A stretch of 64,000 nucleotides of DNA, taken from the NCBI GenBank assembly GCA_002746535.1, contig NVWA01000080.1, forward strand, positions 59,513-123,512, given 5' to 3'. The notes under the pieces are model-generated. The model was not told where the DNA came from. It worked only from the letters and a program-made list of their open reading frames with translations, and made no database searches. Within the stretch, counting starts at the first letter, position 1. The number at the start of each line of letters is the position of its first letter. The translations under genes were made by a program, and so were the position numbers. Below are positions 26,493 to 35,902 of the stretch, one piece after another. Source of the DNA: Planctomycetota bacterium (GTDB taxonomy: Bacteria; Planctomycetota; GCA-2746535).

Positions 26493-28085
26493 TTAGCCTA
26501 TTTCAGGGCCTGTGATGGAAAATTGTTGTTTTGGTTTACCTTTATGAGTATGTTTCCCAAGGTACATTCTGATAAAAGGCCTTTGCAATTCAAATCCAAT
26601 TGACGTTAAAAATTTGTGGTATTTCGTTTGGTTATCAAGAATATCAATGATTACGTCTTTGTTTTTAATTTCTGTTAGGGCATGAATGGTTAGATCAATA
26701 GCAACTTCTGTTGAGTCGGCAACTAATGGTCCGACTTGTTCAAAGTTACTGCCAGATCGTCCGAAACAATAACCAGTAACTTTACCTTTTTCTAATAGCA
26801 CCCATGCATAAGAACCATTATTTTTATGAAGATGTTTTAATATATTAGTTCGGTCGGCACCGAAAATAGATTTGTCTTGTCTGCATATTTTATTTAAGTC
26901 AGCTTTCGTGATTTTTTTTAATTTTTTGGAAGTAGCAGGTAACGTTGCTTTAGTATTTATTCGTTGAAGGCGGCTCAGTTTATACTCAACTTTAAATCCT
27001 AATTGGTCATAAAGTTTTTTACCATCCGGCGTGGCATCAAGCCTAACAGTACCTTTTGTTTTGGCATATTGAATGGCTTCTTTTAGTAACGTTGTTCCAA
27101 TACCTGCTCTTCTAATAGTGGGGTCTACTAAGACCATGCCAATCCAGCTAAATGCATTTGAATAAGTAACAGTTGTTACAGTACCTGCTTTCAGGCCATT
27201 ATGCAAGGCAATGTAATTCCCACCTTTACTAGAATTTAATATCATTTCCCAGTCTTGCTTTAATTGGTTCCATGAAGCAAATTCTTTCATTTTCATTCCA
27301 AAAGGAATATCTTTTATTGTCATAGTTCTTAAAGCAACTGGGCCTGGTCCTCCATACCTTGAATCTTCGTCAAGCCTTCTCAGGCGCTCACGGATAAAAG
27401 GCATTATATTTTTCTTGGTATCTTTTACGTCCTGTTTACCTTTTGCTACTGTTGCGTCTTTTGGATTTCCCCAAACGCCTGTATTTGTCATGCGGCCAAC
27501 TCCAAAAGTATTTAAATCACTTTGAATGTATGCTTCTTTAGCTGTGGTTGGATTGGAAACTCTTCTGTCATTTCCTACAAGTTTATTCGCAATGGCGAGC
27601 ATGACAGATGTTTCGCCTTCTCCAGAATGAATTTCTGGTTCTTTATTTCTTCGCTCAGTAAAAGTGTAAGAATTAATCAAGAGTATTTTAATTTTTCGAT
27701 CAGCTCTATTTATTTTGCGAACGGTAGGTGCCATTGCAAAATTGCCCCCATGACCATTGATAATAATTAATCGTCTTACATTTTGAGATTCAAGTTCATC
27801 GGCAAAATTTTCGACCAGTGCCATTAATACATTTGGCTTTAGAGATATGGACCCTCTGAATCCTTTATGTTCCATTGAAGTTCCATAAGGCAAAGCTGGT
27901 AATAACATAGCACCTAATTCTTTGGCTACATAGGAAGCAAAATAATCTGCTTGGATGGTATCTGTACATAAAGGCATGTGGTAACCATGTTGCTCAAAGG
28001 CACCAATAGGTAAAATAGCAATACCTGATTCATTTAATTGCCATTCTTCTGAGATACTATTCTTGTCGCAAAACCCTGAACTCAT
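26493..28085 (-). CDS. Creatininase-GNAT fusion protein
   Basis: A 530-residue two-part enzyme. Residues about 10-240 are a creatininase-family amidohydrolase: LPIGAFEQHGYHMPLCTD gives Glu31, His33 and Asp42, NGHGGN gives His112, and HSGEGETS gives Glu156, so the metal site is complete. Residues about 250-385 are a GNAT acyltransferase with the acetyl-CoA loop RRAGIG. Residues about 395-515 look like a second, degenerate GNAT-like half as in YitH-type proteins. Creatininase-family proteins normally end near residue 250, so this is a real fusion in one frame, not a frameshift. RBS aaggaaat. It could open an amide ring and acylate the amine produced, but substrate is unknown. Confidence 0.85.
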   Translation of the reverse strand: MSSGFCDKNSISEEWQLNESGIAILPIGAFEQHGYHMPLCTDTIQADYFASYVAKELGAMLLPALPYGTSMEHKGFRGSISLKPNVLMALVENFADELESQNVRRLIIINGHGGNFAMAPTVRKINRADRKIKILLINSYTFTERRNKEPEIHSGEGETSVMLAIANKLVGNDRRVSNPTTAKEAYIQSDLNTFGVGRMTNTGVWGNPKDATVAKGKQDVKDTKKNIMPFIRERLRRLDEDSRYGGPGPVALRTMTIKDIPFGMKMKEFASWNQLKQDWEMILNSSKGGNYIALHNGLKAGTVTTVTYSNAFSWIGMVLVDPTIRRAGIGTTLLKEAIQYAKTKGTVRLDATPDGKKLYDQLGFKVEYKLSRLQRINTKATLPATSKKLKKITKADLNKICRQDKSIFGADRTNILKHLHKNNGSYAWVLLEKGKVTGYCFGRSGSNFEQVGPLVADSTEVAIDLTIHALTEIKNKDVIIDILDNQTKYHKFLTSIGFELQRPFIRMYLGKHTHKGKPKQQFSITGPEIG

Positions 28086-28233
28086 GTTATTTCCTTTTTT
28101 ATTAATTTCATGACTATTTGTATCATTTTATTTGAATTGTAAAGAGTTGTCTTCACAGAATAATTGATTCGTGTTAAGGAGAAGTTTTGTTGCAGAAGTG
28201 ATTTAATATCTGAGCTGAAGGAATTTGTTGAGT

Positions 28234-28602
28234 TTAGTCTTCGCCGAATTGCTTTTTTACTATCGCGATCAAATCAGCAACATTGAATGGTTTTTTTAAA
28301 ATATCAATAACAAGTGGTGAGTCAGCAATCATGTCATTTTCATGTTCATCTATAAAGCCAGAAACAACAATCACTTTTAATTCAGGTCTTACAATTTCTA
28401 AGCTACCAATGGCTTCAATGCCATTCCAATTTGGCATTTTAATATCCATTGTGACCAAGTCATAATGATCAGTAACAGCTTTTTCAAACCCAATTTGGCC
28501 GTCTGATGCTGTATCTGTTTCGTATCCTTCTCTCGTAAAAATGAGTTTCAATAAATCATTTATTGCCGAGTCATCATCAATTACTAATATTTTCTTACTC
28601 AT
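28234..28602 (-). CDS. Single-domain response regulator (CheY-like)
   Basis: A 122-residue receiver domain with no output domain. Acidic pocket Asp9-Asp11, phosphoacceptor Asp53 (DLVTMDIKMPNWNG), switch Ser81 and Lys104 (KKP) are all in place. It must act by protein contact, for example with a kinase, phosphatase or another regulator; no histidine kinase gene is in the window. It lies 148 bases after the start of the creatininase-fusion gene and is divergent from the CPBP gene. RBS is weak. Confidence 0.9.
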   Translation of the reverse strand: MSKKILVIDDDSAINDLLKLIFTREGYETDTASDGQIGFEKAVTDHYDLVTMDIKMPNWNGIEAIGSLEIVRPELKVIVVSGFIDEHENDMIADSPLVIDILKKPFNVADLIAIVKKQFGED

Positions 28603-28740
28603 GAAATTTTACCAAGACGGATTTAGAACTTTAGGAGTAATAATACCATGTAATTTTTTAGAATTCCAACTCTCTAAGGAAATTTTGTTAAATTGTTGTA
28701 TGATTTATTCCTTACATTCACTAAGTATTGTCCAAAAGTC

Positions 28741-29496
28741 ATGATAAAAAAACTAAATCAGCATATTGCCATTATCGAAGAGTCAATTGATCCTGATGAG
28801 TCTATTAAACCAACAATCATCGTTTTTTTAACTGTGGCCGTGAGCCTTACGGTTTGTCGATATTTTGGGCAATTTACTGATTTCGATAGGTTTTTTGTTA
28901 AGGGAACCGACTGGAAACTCAGTTTGAATGATAAGGTATTTTATGGCAAGTTATGGTGGGCTTTTATCGTATTTATTGCATATGTGGTCATTCCTCTAAT
29001 AGTCGTAAAGGTATTTAAGCTTTCTAAGATCAAAGACTTAGGTCTTTCTGGCAAGGGATTCTTTAAACATTTGCCGTGGTATCTTCTAATGATTCTGCCT
29101 ATGCTTATTATTATTTGGTTTGTTTCAAAGGATAACTCCTTTCAACAACAATACCCTTTCTTTAAACATGAGTATTGGGGGCATACCGGGCGATTTGTTT
29201 GCTGGGAGCTAGTATATGCTTTTCAGTTTTTTTGCGTTGAGTTCTTCTTTAGAGGTTTTCTTCTGCAAATACCAAAGCGAAAGATTGGGGTAATTGCGGT
29301 CTTTGTGATGATAATTCCTTATTGTATGATCCACTATCAAAAACCATTGTTGGAAACTACTGGTGCCATTTTTGGTGGTACCATTCTTGGTTTCATGGCT
29401 ATTCGAACTAATTCCATTTATGGAGGAGTCATCATTCATATTTTTGTGGCTATAGCCATGGATTTAGCCTCGTTATACAGGTCTGGAGTTATTTAA
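28741..29496 (+). CDS. CPBP-family intramembrane glutamic protease
   Basis: About 251 residues with six to eight membrane helices. The CPBP (CAAX protease and bacteriocin-processing) motifs are seen in order: EFFFRGFLL (the E-x3-R motif), PYCMIHYQKP with its His, and a last helix GGVIIHIFVAI with another His. Family members cleave within the membrane; in bacteria their substrates are mostly unknown. A TTG at 28693 is in frame but has no RBS, so the ATG at 28741 is used. It is a single gene, divergent from the receiver gene. Confidence 0.8.
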   Translation: MIKKLNQHIAIIEESIDPDESIKPTIIVFLTVAVSLTVCRYFGQFTDFDRFFVKGTDWKLSLNDKVFYGKLWWAFIVFIAYVVIPLIVVKVFKLSKIKDLGLSGKGFFKHLPWYLLMILPMLIIIWFVSKDNSFQQQYPFFKHEYWGHTGRFVCWELVYAFQFFCVEFFFRGFLLQIPKRKIGVIAVFVMIIPYCMIHYQKPLLETTGAIFGGTILGFMAIRTNSIYGGVIIHIFVAIAMDLASLYRSGVI

Positions 29497-29640
29497 TCTA
29501 CCCAGATATAGGTTTATATCGTATACTTGCATAAGGAATATTCTATTTAACAGAGACGATAAATTTCAATATGAAACTTATTATTTCATTTGAGTAGGTA
29601 ATATATTAATTTCAAGTTATAGCTGCGGATTTTGGAATCT

Positions 29641-31278
29641 ATGATTCATTCTGATAAAGCATTTAATCAAATTACCGGTACTGCGCGCAAGAGAAATTTT
29701 AGCGTAGGAGATCAAATTGAAGTTTCTGGCTTCTATAAACCTCATGATAAATATCAGGTAGAATTAAAATTTGAATATAATTTAGATGAGGAAATAGATC
29801 CAAATCAATTTTTAGTTGAGACCTATTTATTTGTTCCTCAGTCTTTAGGGTTAAGTGATTATTTAAATCGTGCGACGGATTATTTTCCGGATATTACCAG
29901 TTATATGCGATATTCTGTTCAGTCATTGTCGTTAATTGAATTGGCTGATCTTGAGTATGAATTATCTCCCTTGAGTAGGTTGTTGAAATTTTTACAAACT
30001 GGTGAAACGACTGGAAAATCGTCGGACAGAAAAAGTTTCTTTTTATATGAGAGTAAATTATTTACCTGTATGTTCAAAGAGAGCATTAAAAAGGAATTTT
30101 CAAATGTTGATGTATTGATTGCTTTTTGCCAAAAGGGCGAAAAAGAGATAGGCAGTTTATGTGACTTTTTTACTTCTCTTTATAAGGGGATTCAGCTTTT
30201 AAAAGGAAATTTTGAACAGATTAATGCATTACTTAAAGTTTCAGACAGAGTATCAGAAGATGATAAAGCTGGGTTTGATGCGATATCAGAATTTTTCTTT
30301 TTTGAATTAAATTTATTTTATATTACGTTTACAAGAAAATTGATCAAGATTTCAGATATAAAACATGCTGATTTAGCATCATTAAAAATTGATGTAAGGG
30401 AAGATTATAAAATTTTGAGACGTTTAGGAATTGATGCCGGTTATTTAGTTATTGATGGAGATAGTTCACAGGATGATCGTGAGCAATATATCTATCGAGA
30501 AAGTAAGTTAAAGAAATTTGTATCATCGGTATTGTTTTTAAATCAAGATGTTAAATCAAACAAAAAAGCAGAAGAGTTTTTTTTTAGTATCGCGGCTGGA
30601 GTTGCCATGTTGTTTGCCGCAGTAGTGGCTTTGCTAACAGCACAAAGTTATGATATCAATTCATTTCCATGGGTAATATCACTAGTGATTGCATATATAA
30701 TAAAAGACAGAAGTAAGGCTTGGATGCAAGATAAATTCAGGAACTTAGTTCCAACATATCTTTCTAATAGAACCGAAAAGTTAATTGATGAAGGTGTTGG
30801 GAAAGTCGGCAGAATCAATGAATGGCTGTCCTTTAGATCAGATAATTTTATTCCTAAGGATATTTTGGATGTTCGCTTAAAAAATAGAGAAATGGTTGGC
30901 GCCTTTAAGAAATCTGAAGATGTGCTCTACTATAAAAAATTAATATCCTTGGAGCCAAAAATAATATTTGCCAATCACCAAAGAGTGAACAATGTGGTGA
31001 ATATTCTGCGATTTAATGTACAGAAATTTTGTCAACAAATGGACGATCCAAAAAAGAAATTAAACTATTTGAATGATGATGGAAGTGTTGACTCCTATAC
31101 TGGAAAGAAAGTTTATCACATTAATCTTGTTATTAAAATCACAAGTAAATATGGAACAGATGGGAAAGAGACTGAAACCTTAAATTTGCGATTGGTTTTA
31201 AGTCGCGATGGAATTGAAAGAATTGAATCACCAAATCAAACACCTTCTGAAGAATTATTTGAAGTTATATGGATATGA
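29641..31278 (+). CDS. Conserved hypothetical protein with two membrane helices
   Basis: About 545 residues, not recognised. The N-terminal 310 residues are mostly soluble, with mixed strands then helices; two close membrane helices lie near residues 315-355 (SIAAGVAMLFAAVVALLTA and WVISLVIAYII), and about 190 soluble residues follow. Both soluble parts are therefore on the same side, probably the cytosol. An in-frame TTG at 29632 is less likely than the ATG. The stop is 15 bases before the LRR kinase start, so the two are almost certainly co-transcribed, and it may work with that kinase. Confidence 0.75.
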   Translation: MIHSDKAFNQITGTARKRNFSVGDQIEVSGFYKPHDKYQVELKFEYNLDEEIDPNQFLVETYLFVPQSLGLSDYLNRATDYFPDITSYMRYSVQSLSLIELADLEYELSPLSRLLKFLQTGETTGKSSDRKSFFLYESKLFTCMFKESIKKEFSNVDVLIAFCQKGEKEIGSLCDFFTSLYKGIQLLKGNFEQINALLKVSDRVSEDDKAGFDAISEFFFFELNLFYITFTRKLIKISDIKHADLASLKIDVREDYKILRRLGIDAGYLVIDGDSSQDDREQYIYRESKLKKFVSSVLFLNQDVKSNKKAEEFFFSIAAGVAMLFAAVVALLTAQSYDINSFPWVISLVIAYIIKDRSKAWMQDKFRNLVPTYLSNRTEKLIDEGVGKVGRINEWLSFRSDNFIPKDILDVRLKNREMVGAFKKSEDVLYYKKLISLEPKIIFANHQRVNNVVNILRFNVQKFCQQMDDPKKKLNYLNDDGSVDSYTGKKVYHINLVIKITSKYGTDGKETETLNLRLVLSRDGIERIESPNQTPSEELFEVIWI

Positions 31279-31293
31279 TTCACAGGAATTTAT

Positions 31294-34200
31294 ATGAAGA
31301 TTGATGCGAGTTTATTGCTACTAGGTAATTTGGCAGTTGAAAAAGATTTTATCTCTCAAGATCAATTGGATATAGCTTTAAAAGATCAGATAGATGATGC
31401 CTCTCAATTAGGTGAAATTCTAGTTAAAAGAGAATGGATAACCGACCTTGATTTAATTGTGCTGGTTAAGATTCATGAACAGAAAGTTCTATTTCATGAT
31501 GAAATTCAGTTTGGACACTTGCTTGTCGTGAATAAATTTGCTACTTCATCAGAAGTAGATCTAGCTTTACAAGAACAGAAAAGTGATCCTTCAAAATTAG
31601 TGGGTGACATACTAATAGGGAAGAGCATTATAAATCATAAGCAATGTGTCTCCATATTGAAATCACAAAAGAGGCTTTTTCTAAAGAGAGAAGCCCAGAA
31701 GCAAACAGTTGTTGAGTGTCCTGTGTGTGATTTAGTTTACAATTTGAGGGATCAGGATCGATATAGAAAAATTCGATGTAAAGGCTGTGAAGCAATTTTT
31801 GAAGTTGGTGTTAGAGATGTTGAATTAATAGATCATGAATTGTTTGAAGGCGAAATGAAGAAGGCTAGTACAGCTTTAGATAAAATTTCTTCAACTGAAA
31901 AAATTAATAGAGTGTCGTCGTTTCTGAATCAACATGGTATAGACAGTAAAGTTGAGTTTGATGTGTCTGCATCATATCCGTATATGCAGAACCAGAAAAA
32001 ATATGCCTATGGTAATGAGATTGCCCGAGGTGGTATGGGTGTTATCTACGATACCTTTGATTTAGATTTAAAAAGAAACGTAGTAACAAAAGTTTTAAAA
32101 GACAATAATTCAAAAGAGTCAATCGTTAAATTTATTGAAGAAGCTCAGATCACAGGGCAGCTCGAGCATCCCAATATTGTGCCGGTGTATGATTTTGGTA
32201 TAAATGGTGAAGGCCATGTATATTTTACCATGAAAAAAGTTCGTGGTATGAATGTATTAGACATTCTCGAAAATATACGAAATAAAGATAAAAAATTTGA
32301 GCAGAAATATCCGATGGATGTATTGCTTGGGATTTTTATTAAGATTTGTGATGGCATAGCCTTCGCTCATCAAAAGAGGATTTTGCATAGAGATTTAAAA
32401 CCCGATAATATTATGGTGGGTGAATATGGTGAAGTGATTATATTAGATTGGGGTCTTGCTAAAATTATTGGAAGAATCTCCGTAAATGATTCTGTCGAAA
32501 GTTTAGATGAAGCTGTTTCAACTACTAGAAAAGAGGGCTTAGAAAGTCATACCCTTGAAGGTAGTATTGCAGGCACACCTGAATATATGTCGCCAGAACA
32601 AGCTAAAGGTAATGTTGATAGATTAGGTGTTTGTTCGGATATTTATTCTCTAGGATGTTTACTATTTACTCTTGTTGCAAAAAAGTTACCGGTAAATGGG
32701 AAAACAAGTAAAGAGGTTTTGTCGAAAGTGATAAATGGTAAGATCGAAAAATTACCTTCTGCTACACCTCCAGACCTTAGAGCTATTATTGAAAAAGCAA
32801 TGTCCTATGATTCTTTTGATAGGTATATGGAAGTTTCAGAGATGCAAAAGGATCTACAGTTGTATTTAAAGGGTTATTCTGTTTCCGCTCGGGATGAACG
32901 TATTGGTGAAGGTTTTGTTAAGCTGGTTCGTCGAAATAAAACGTTGGCGATATTTGTTCTGATAGCACTTTGTGTTTTTACCTTTAATTTTATTTTAATT
33001 TTGAATGAATCGAGTGCTAATAAAAAAAGTATTATTGAAAAACAGAAAACCAATGACAAATTAGAACTTGTATTAAAAGAACAAATAAAAGAAAGAAAAA
33101 TTGCTGCTCCAAATATGCTAGAAAGGGCTAGCGAAAATATTAAAAGTAATAAACTAAAATTAGCCTATGAATTTTTGAATATTGTTAAATTATATGATTC
33201 TGGCATACCAGATATTTATTTAATGAAAGCCGCAATAAATCTCAATGATTTGGAATTAGATCAGGCCTATAAAGAGTTGTTAGAATTTAAAAATAAATTA
33301 AATAAGTATGAGAAAAGAAAAAGTCAATTAAAAGAAACGATTCAGTTTTTAGACCAATTAAAAAATATTAATAATAATGAATTAAATATTGTTGATTTGA
33401 ACGTTATAAAAAACTTTATGATGAAAAATAATTTTGATAAAATTGCCAATAATATTGCGAAGAAAATAGATTATTTATCTGAAACATATGAACGGAATAT
33501 ACATTCCTTGTCTCAAGAGGTTATTATAAATATTACTCCACAAGGGGTCAAAGCTGTTTTCTCAAATACAGATGTAACTTTAGATTTGTCAACGTTAAAA
33601 GAAATTCCGTTTTTGGAGTTAAGTTTTGATGAGCTTGTGGTGAAAAATTTAAATTCACTTAAAGGTCAATATTTAAAAAGACTGTCGTTGAGTAATGCAA
33701 CCATTGAGTCATATGACATCTTGAAAAATTTTACTGGGTTAGAATTTCTGGACGTTTCCGACAGTATGTTTAACCATGTATCAGTGTTGAGTAATTTGAA
33801 TTTGAAAGAATTGAATGTAGCCGGATCTAAAATAGTAAATCTTGTTGGCTTTGAAAAACTTAAATTGGTCTCATTAGATATTTCAGGTTTGCCTATTGAA
33901 GATTTAAAACCTCTTCAGAAAATGGCATTAAAAGTTATTAGATTAGGTAATACTAAAGTTAAGGATTTGAATGTCTTAAAAAGCATGAATTTAGATTGGG
34001 TAAGTCTTTGGCAGACGAATATTAGTGATCTTACCCCTCTAAGTTTTCAAACAATTCAATATCTCGATATCGAGGGTTCCAAGGTCAGGTCCTTGGATAT
34101 ATTAAAAAGTACTAGAATTTCTAGCCTCCTAATTGATTCTTCCATATTAACGATAAAAAATATGAACATAATTAATGATCTTGAAATTGATTATTTATGT

Positions 34201-34515
34201 ATCAGAGGCATAAATGAAAGATCTTTAAGTTGCTTAGTTCGAAATGTGAAATCTCTTAAGTTATCTTTTAAAAAGTTGCAAAATTTACAGGGATTGATTT
34301 CCGATCATACAGAAGAATTAGATTTGGGCGAATGTGTAAAGCTAGTTTCATTAAAAGGTATTTCCAATTTACAAAAAATAAAGAAAATTCATTTACCTAA
34401 AGGTTTGAAAAATTATTCTGAATTAAAGAAATTGCCAAATTTAAAAACTATTATTTGCCCTGAATACGGTAAACAAACGGCAAAAGTATTTTTTCAATTA
34501 GCAAAAGTTCATTAG
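31294..34515 (+). CDS. Ser/Thr kinase with MshEN-like repeats, zinc ribbon, one TM helix and LRRs
   Basis: A 1073-residue protein. Residues 5-65 and 70-130 are two repeats of the LG-LLV-..-Q-DIAL-Q type, as in MshEN/type-II-secretion ATPase N-termini. Residues 142-165 form a CPVC/CKGC zinc ribbon. The kinase domain spans about 235-530: glycine loop EIARGGMGV, Lys266, HRD 365-367, DWG 385-387, SPEQ 433-436, all catalytic residues present. One helix at about 550-570 crosses the membrane. The exported part has a helical region and, from about 770, leucine-rich repeats (LEFLDVSDSMF, LKELNVAGSKI, KVIRLGNTKV). DWG in place of DFG is common in these kinases. It should sense outside with the LRRs and inside with the N-terminal repeats. 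Ligands are unknown. Confidence 0.9.
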   Translation: MKIDASLLLLGNLAVEKDFISQDQLDIALKDQIDDASQLGEILVKREWITDLDLIVLVKIHEQKVLFHDEIQFGHLLVVNKFATSSEVDLALQEQKSDPSKLVGDILIGKSIINHKQCVSILKSQKRLFLKREAQKQTVVECPVCDLVYNLRDQDRYRKIRCKGCEAIFEVGVRDVELIDHELFEGEMKKASTALDKISSTEKINRVSSFLNQHGIDSKVEFDVSASYPYMQNQKKYAYGNEIARGGMGVIYDTFDLDLKRNVVTKVLKDNNSKESIVKFIEEAQITGQLEHPNIVPVYDFGINGEGHVYFTMKKVRGMNVLDILENIRNKDKKFEQKYPMDVLLGIFIKICDGIAFAHQKRILHRDLKPDNIMVGEYGEVIILDWGLAKIIGRISVNDSVESLDEAVSTTRKEGLESHTLEGSIAGTPEYMSPEQAKGNVDRLGVCSDIYSLGCLLFTLVAKKLPVNGKTSKEVLSKVINGKIEKLPSATPPDLRAIIEKAMSYDSFDRYMEVSEMQKDLQLYLKGYSVSARDERIGEGFVKLVRRNKTLAIFVLIALCVFTFNFILILNESSANKKSIIEKQKTNDKLELVLKEQIKERKIAAPNMLERASENIKSNKLKLAYEFLNIVKLYDSGIPDIYLMKAAINLNDLELDQAYKELLEFKNKLNKYEKRKSQLKETIQFLDQLKNINNNELNIVDLNVIKNFMMKNNFDKIANNIAKKIDYLSETYERNIHSLSQEVIINITPQGVKAVFSNTDVTLDLSTLKEIPFLELSFDELVVKNLNSLKGQYLKRLSLSNATIESYDILKNFTGLEFLDVSDSMFNHVSVLSNLNLKELNVAGSKIVNLVGFEKLKLVSLDISGLPIEDLKPLQKMALKVIRLGNTKVKDLNVLKSMNLDWVSLWQTNISDLTPLSFQTIQYLDIEGSKVRSLDILKSTRISSLLIDSSILTIKNMNIINDLEIDYLCIRGINERSLSCLVRNVKSLKLSFKKLQNLQGLISDHTEELDLGECVKLVSLKGISNLQKIKKIHLPKGLKNYSELKKLPNLKTIICPEYGKQTAKVFFQLAKVH

Positions 34516-34563
34516 AAAAGAGTTTATGAAATTAATTATAATTAGAGACGTGGGGAGAAGCTA

Positions 34564-35877
34564 TTGAAGGTTAAAACTTTTGTTTTAGACACAAATGTGT
34601 TATTGCATGATCCAAATTCTATAGAATCATTTGAAGATAACTGCATACTGATTCCTATGGCCGTTATCGAAGAGCTAGACCGTTTTAAAACACGTGTTGA
34701 TGATCTCGGAAGGAATGCCAGACAAGTTATTAGACGATTAGATTCATTGCGAACAAAAGGCAAAATTTCAGAAGGGGTTCCGCTAGATAATGGCGGTATA
34801 CTGAAAATCATTAAAGGCTCTGGAAAGCTTGAAGGCATAGATTTAAATTTAGATTTGCCGGACAATAAAATAATTCGAGTGGCCTATTCTATTTTTGCCA
34901 AAGGCGATGATGTTATCTTTGTTTCGAAAGATATTAATGCCCGCTTAAAAGCAGATGCGCTTGGAATTGAATCTGTTGACTATGAAAAAAGTAAAGTGTT
35001 CTTTGATGAATTGTATTCTGGATATCAATCATTATCTGTAACTTCAAAATTGATTGAAAGATTTTATGATGAAAAGTTTATTTCTTTAGATGAATTGAAA
35101 GGTGAGTTTTACCCTAACCAATTTCTTTTGTTAGAAGATGAAGTGAATGTTAAACATACGGCATTAGCAAGAGTAAGTGGCCAAGATGGTATTATTCCTT
35201 TGGTGGCTAAATTTGATTCGGCTTGGCATGTAAAACCCCGAAGCAGAGAACAAAGAATGGCATTAGAGCTTTTGCTAGATGATACGATAAAATTAGTTAC
35301 GTTAGTTGGCCAGGCTGGGACGGGGAAAACGCTTCTCGCAATTGCGGCAGCTTTAGAGCAAACAATTGATTTAAATAAATTTGATAAGATTTTAGTTTCG
35401 CGACCTATTATGCCTATGGGAAAAGATATAGGTTATTTACCAGGGGATAAAAATGAAAAGCTTGAAAATTGGATGGGACCAATTTTTGATAATCTTCGAT
35501 TTTTATTGAGAGGCAAAAATGGTGATCCTGATAGTAGCCAAAAGAAAATGCAAGATTTATTATCAAATCATGTAATAGAGCTAGAAGCTTTGACTTATAT
35601 CAGAGGTAGATCAATTGCGAGGCAGTTTGTTATTGTTGATGAAGCTCAAAATTTAACCCCTCATGAAATAAAAACAATTATTAGTAGAGCTGGTGAAGGC
35701 ACAAAAATGGTTTTAACTGGGGATCCCTACCAAATCGATAATCCTTATCTTGATTCAAGTAGTAATGGTTTGATTTATGCGGTTGAAAGACTTAAAAATG
35801 AAAAGATACATGGTCATATAACACTTAAAAAGAGCGAGCGAAGTAGTTTGGCAGCAGCAGCAGCATCACTCTTATGA
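34564..35877 (+). CDS. PhoH family protein with PIN domain
   Basis: A 437-residue PIN-PhoH fusion. Residues about 4-145 are a PIN ribonuclease domain (FVLDTNVLLHD, EELDRFK, FVSKDINARLKA give its acidic residues). Residues about 225-430 are the PhoH ATPase: Walker A VGQAGTGKT (about 248-256), SRPIMP, and Walker B VIVDEAQNLT. Similar proteins are proposed to be RNA helicase/nucleases linked to translation or stress. The start is TTG, supported by ggggag eight bases upstream. It lies 48 bases after the LRR kinase and 25 before the cNMP-fold gene, so an operon is likely. Confidence 0.9.
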   Translation: MKVKTFVLDTNVLLHDPNSIESFEDNCILIPMAVIEELDRFKTRVDDLGRNARQVIRRLDSLRTKGKISEGVPLDNGGILKIIKGSGKLEGIDLNLDLPDNKIIRVAYSIFAKGDDVIFVSKDINARLKADALGIESVDYEKSKVFFDELYSGYQSLSVTSKLIERFYDEKFISLDELKGEFYPNQFLLLEDEVNVKHTALARVSGQDGIIPLVAKFDSAWHVKPRSREQRMALELLLDDTIKLVTLVGQAGTGKTLLAIAAALEQTIDLNKFDKILVSRPIMPMGKDIGYLPGDKNEKLENWMGPIFDNLRFLLRGKNGDPDSSQKKMQDLLSNHVIELEALTYIRGRSIARQFVIVDEAQNLTPHEIKTIISRAGEGTKMVLTGDPYQIDNPYLDSSSNGLIYAVERLKNEKIHGHITLKKSERSSLAAAAASLL

Positions 35878-35902
35878 GATTTATTTTTTAGAAGGAAGTA
35901 TT

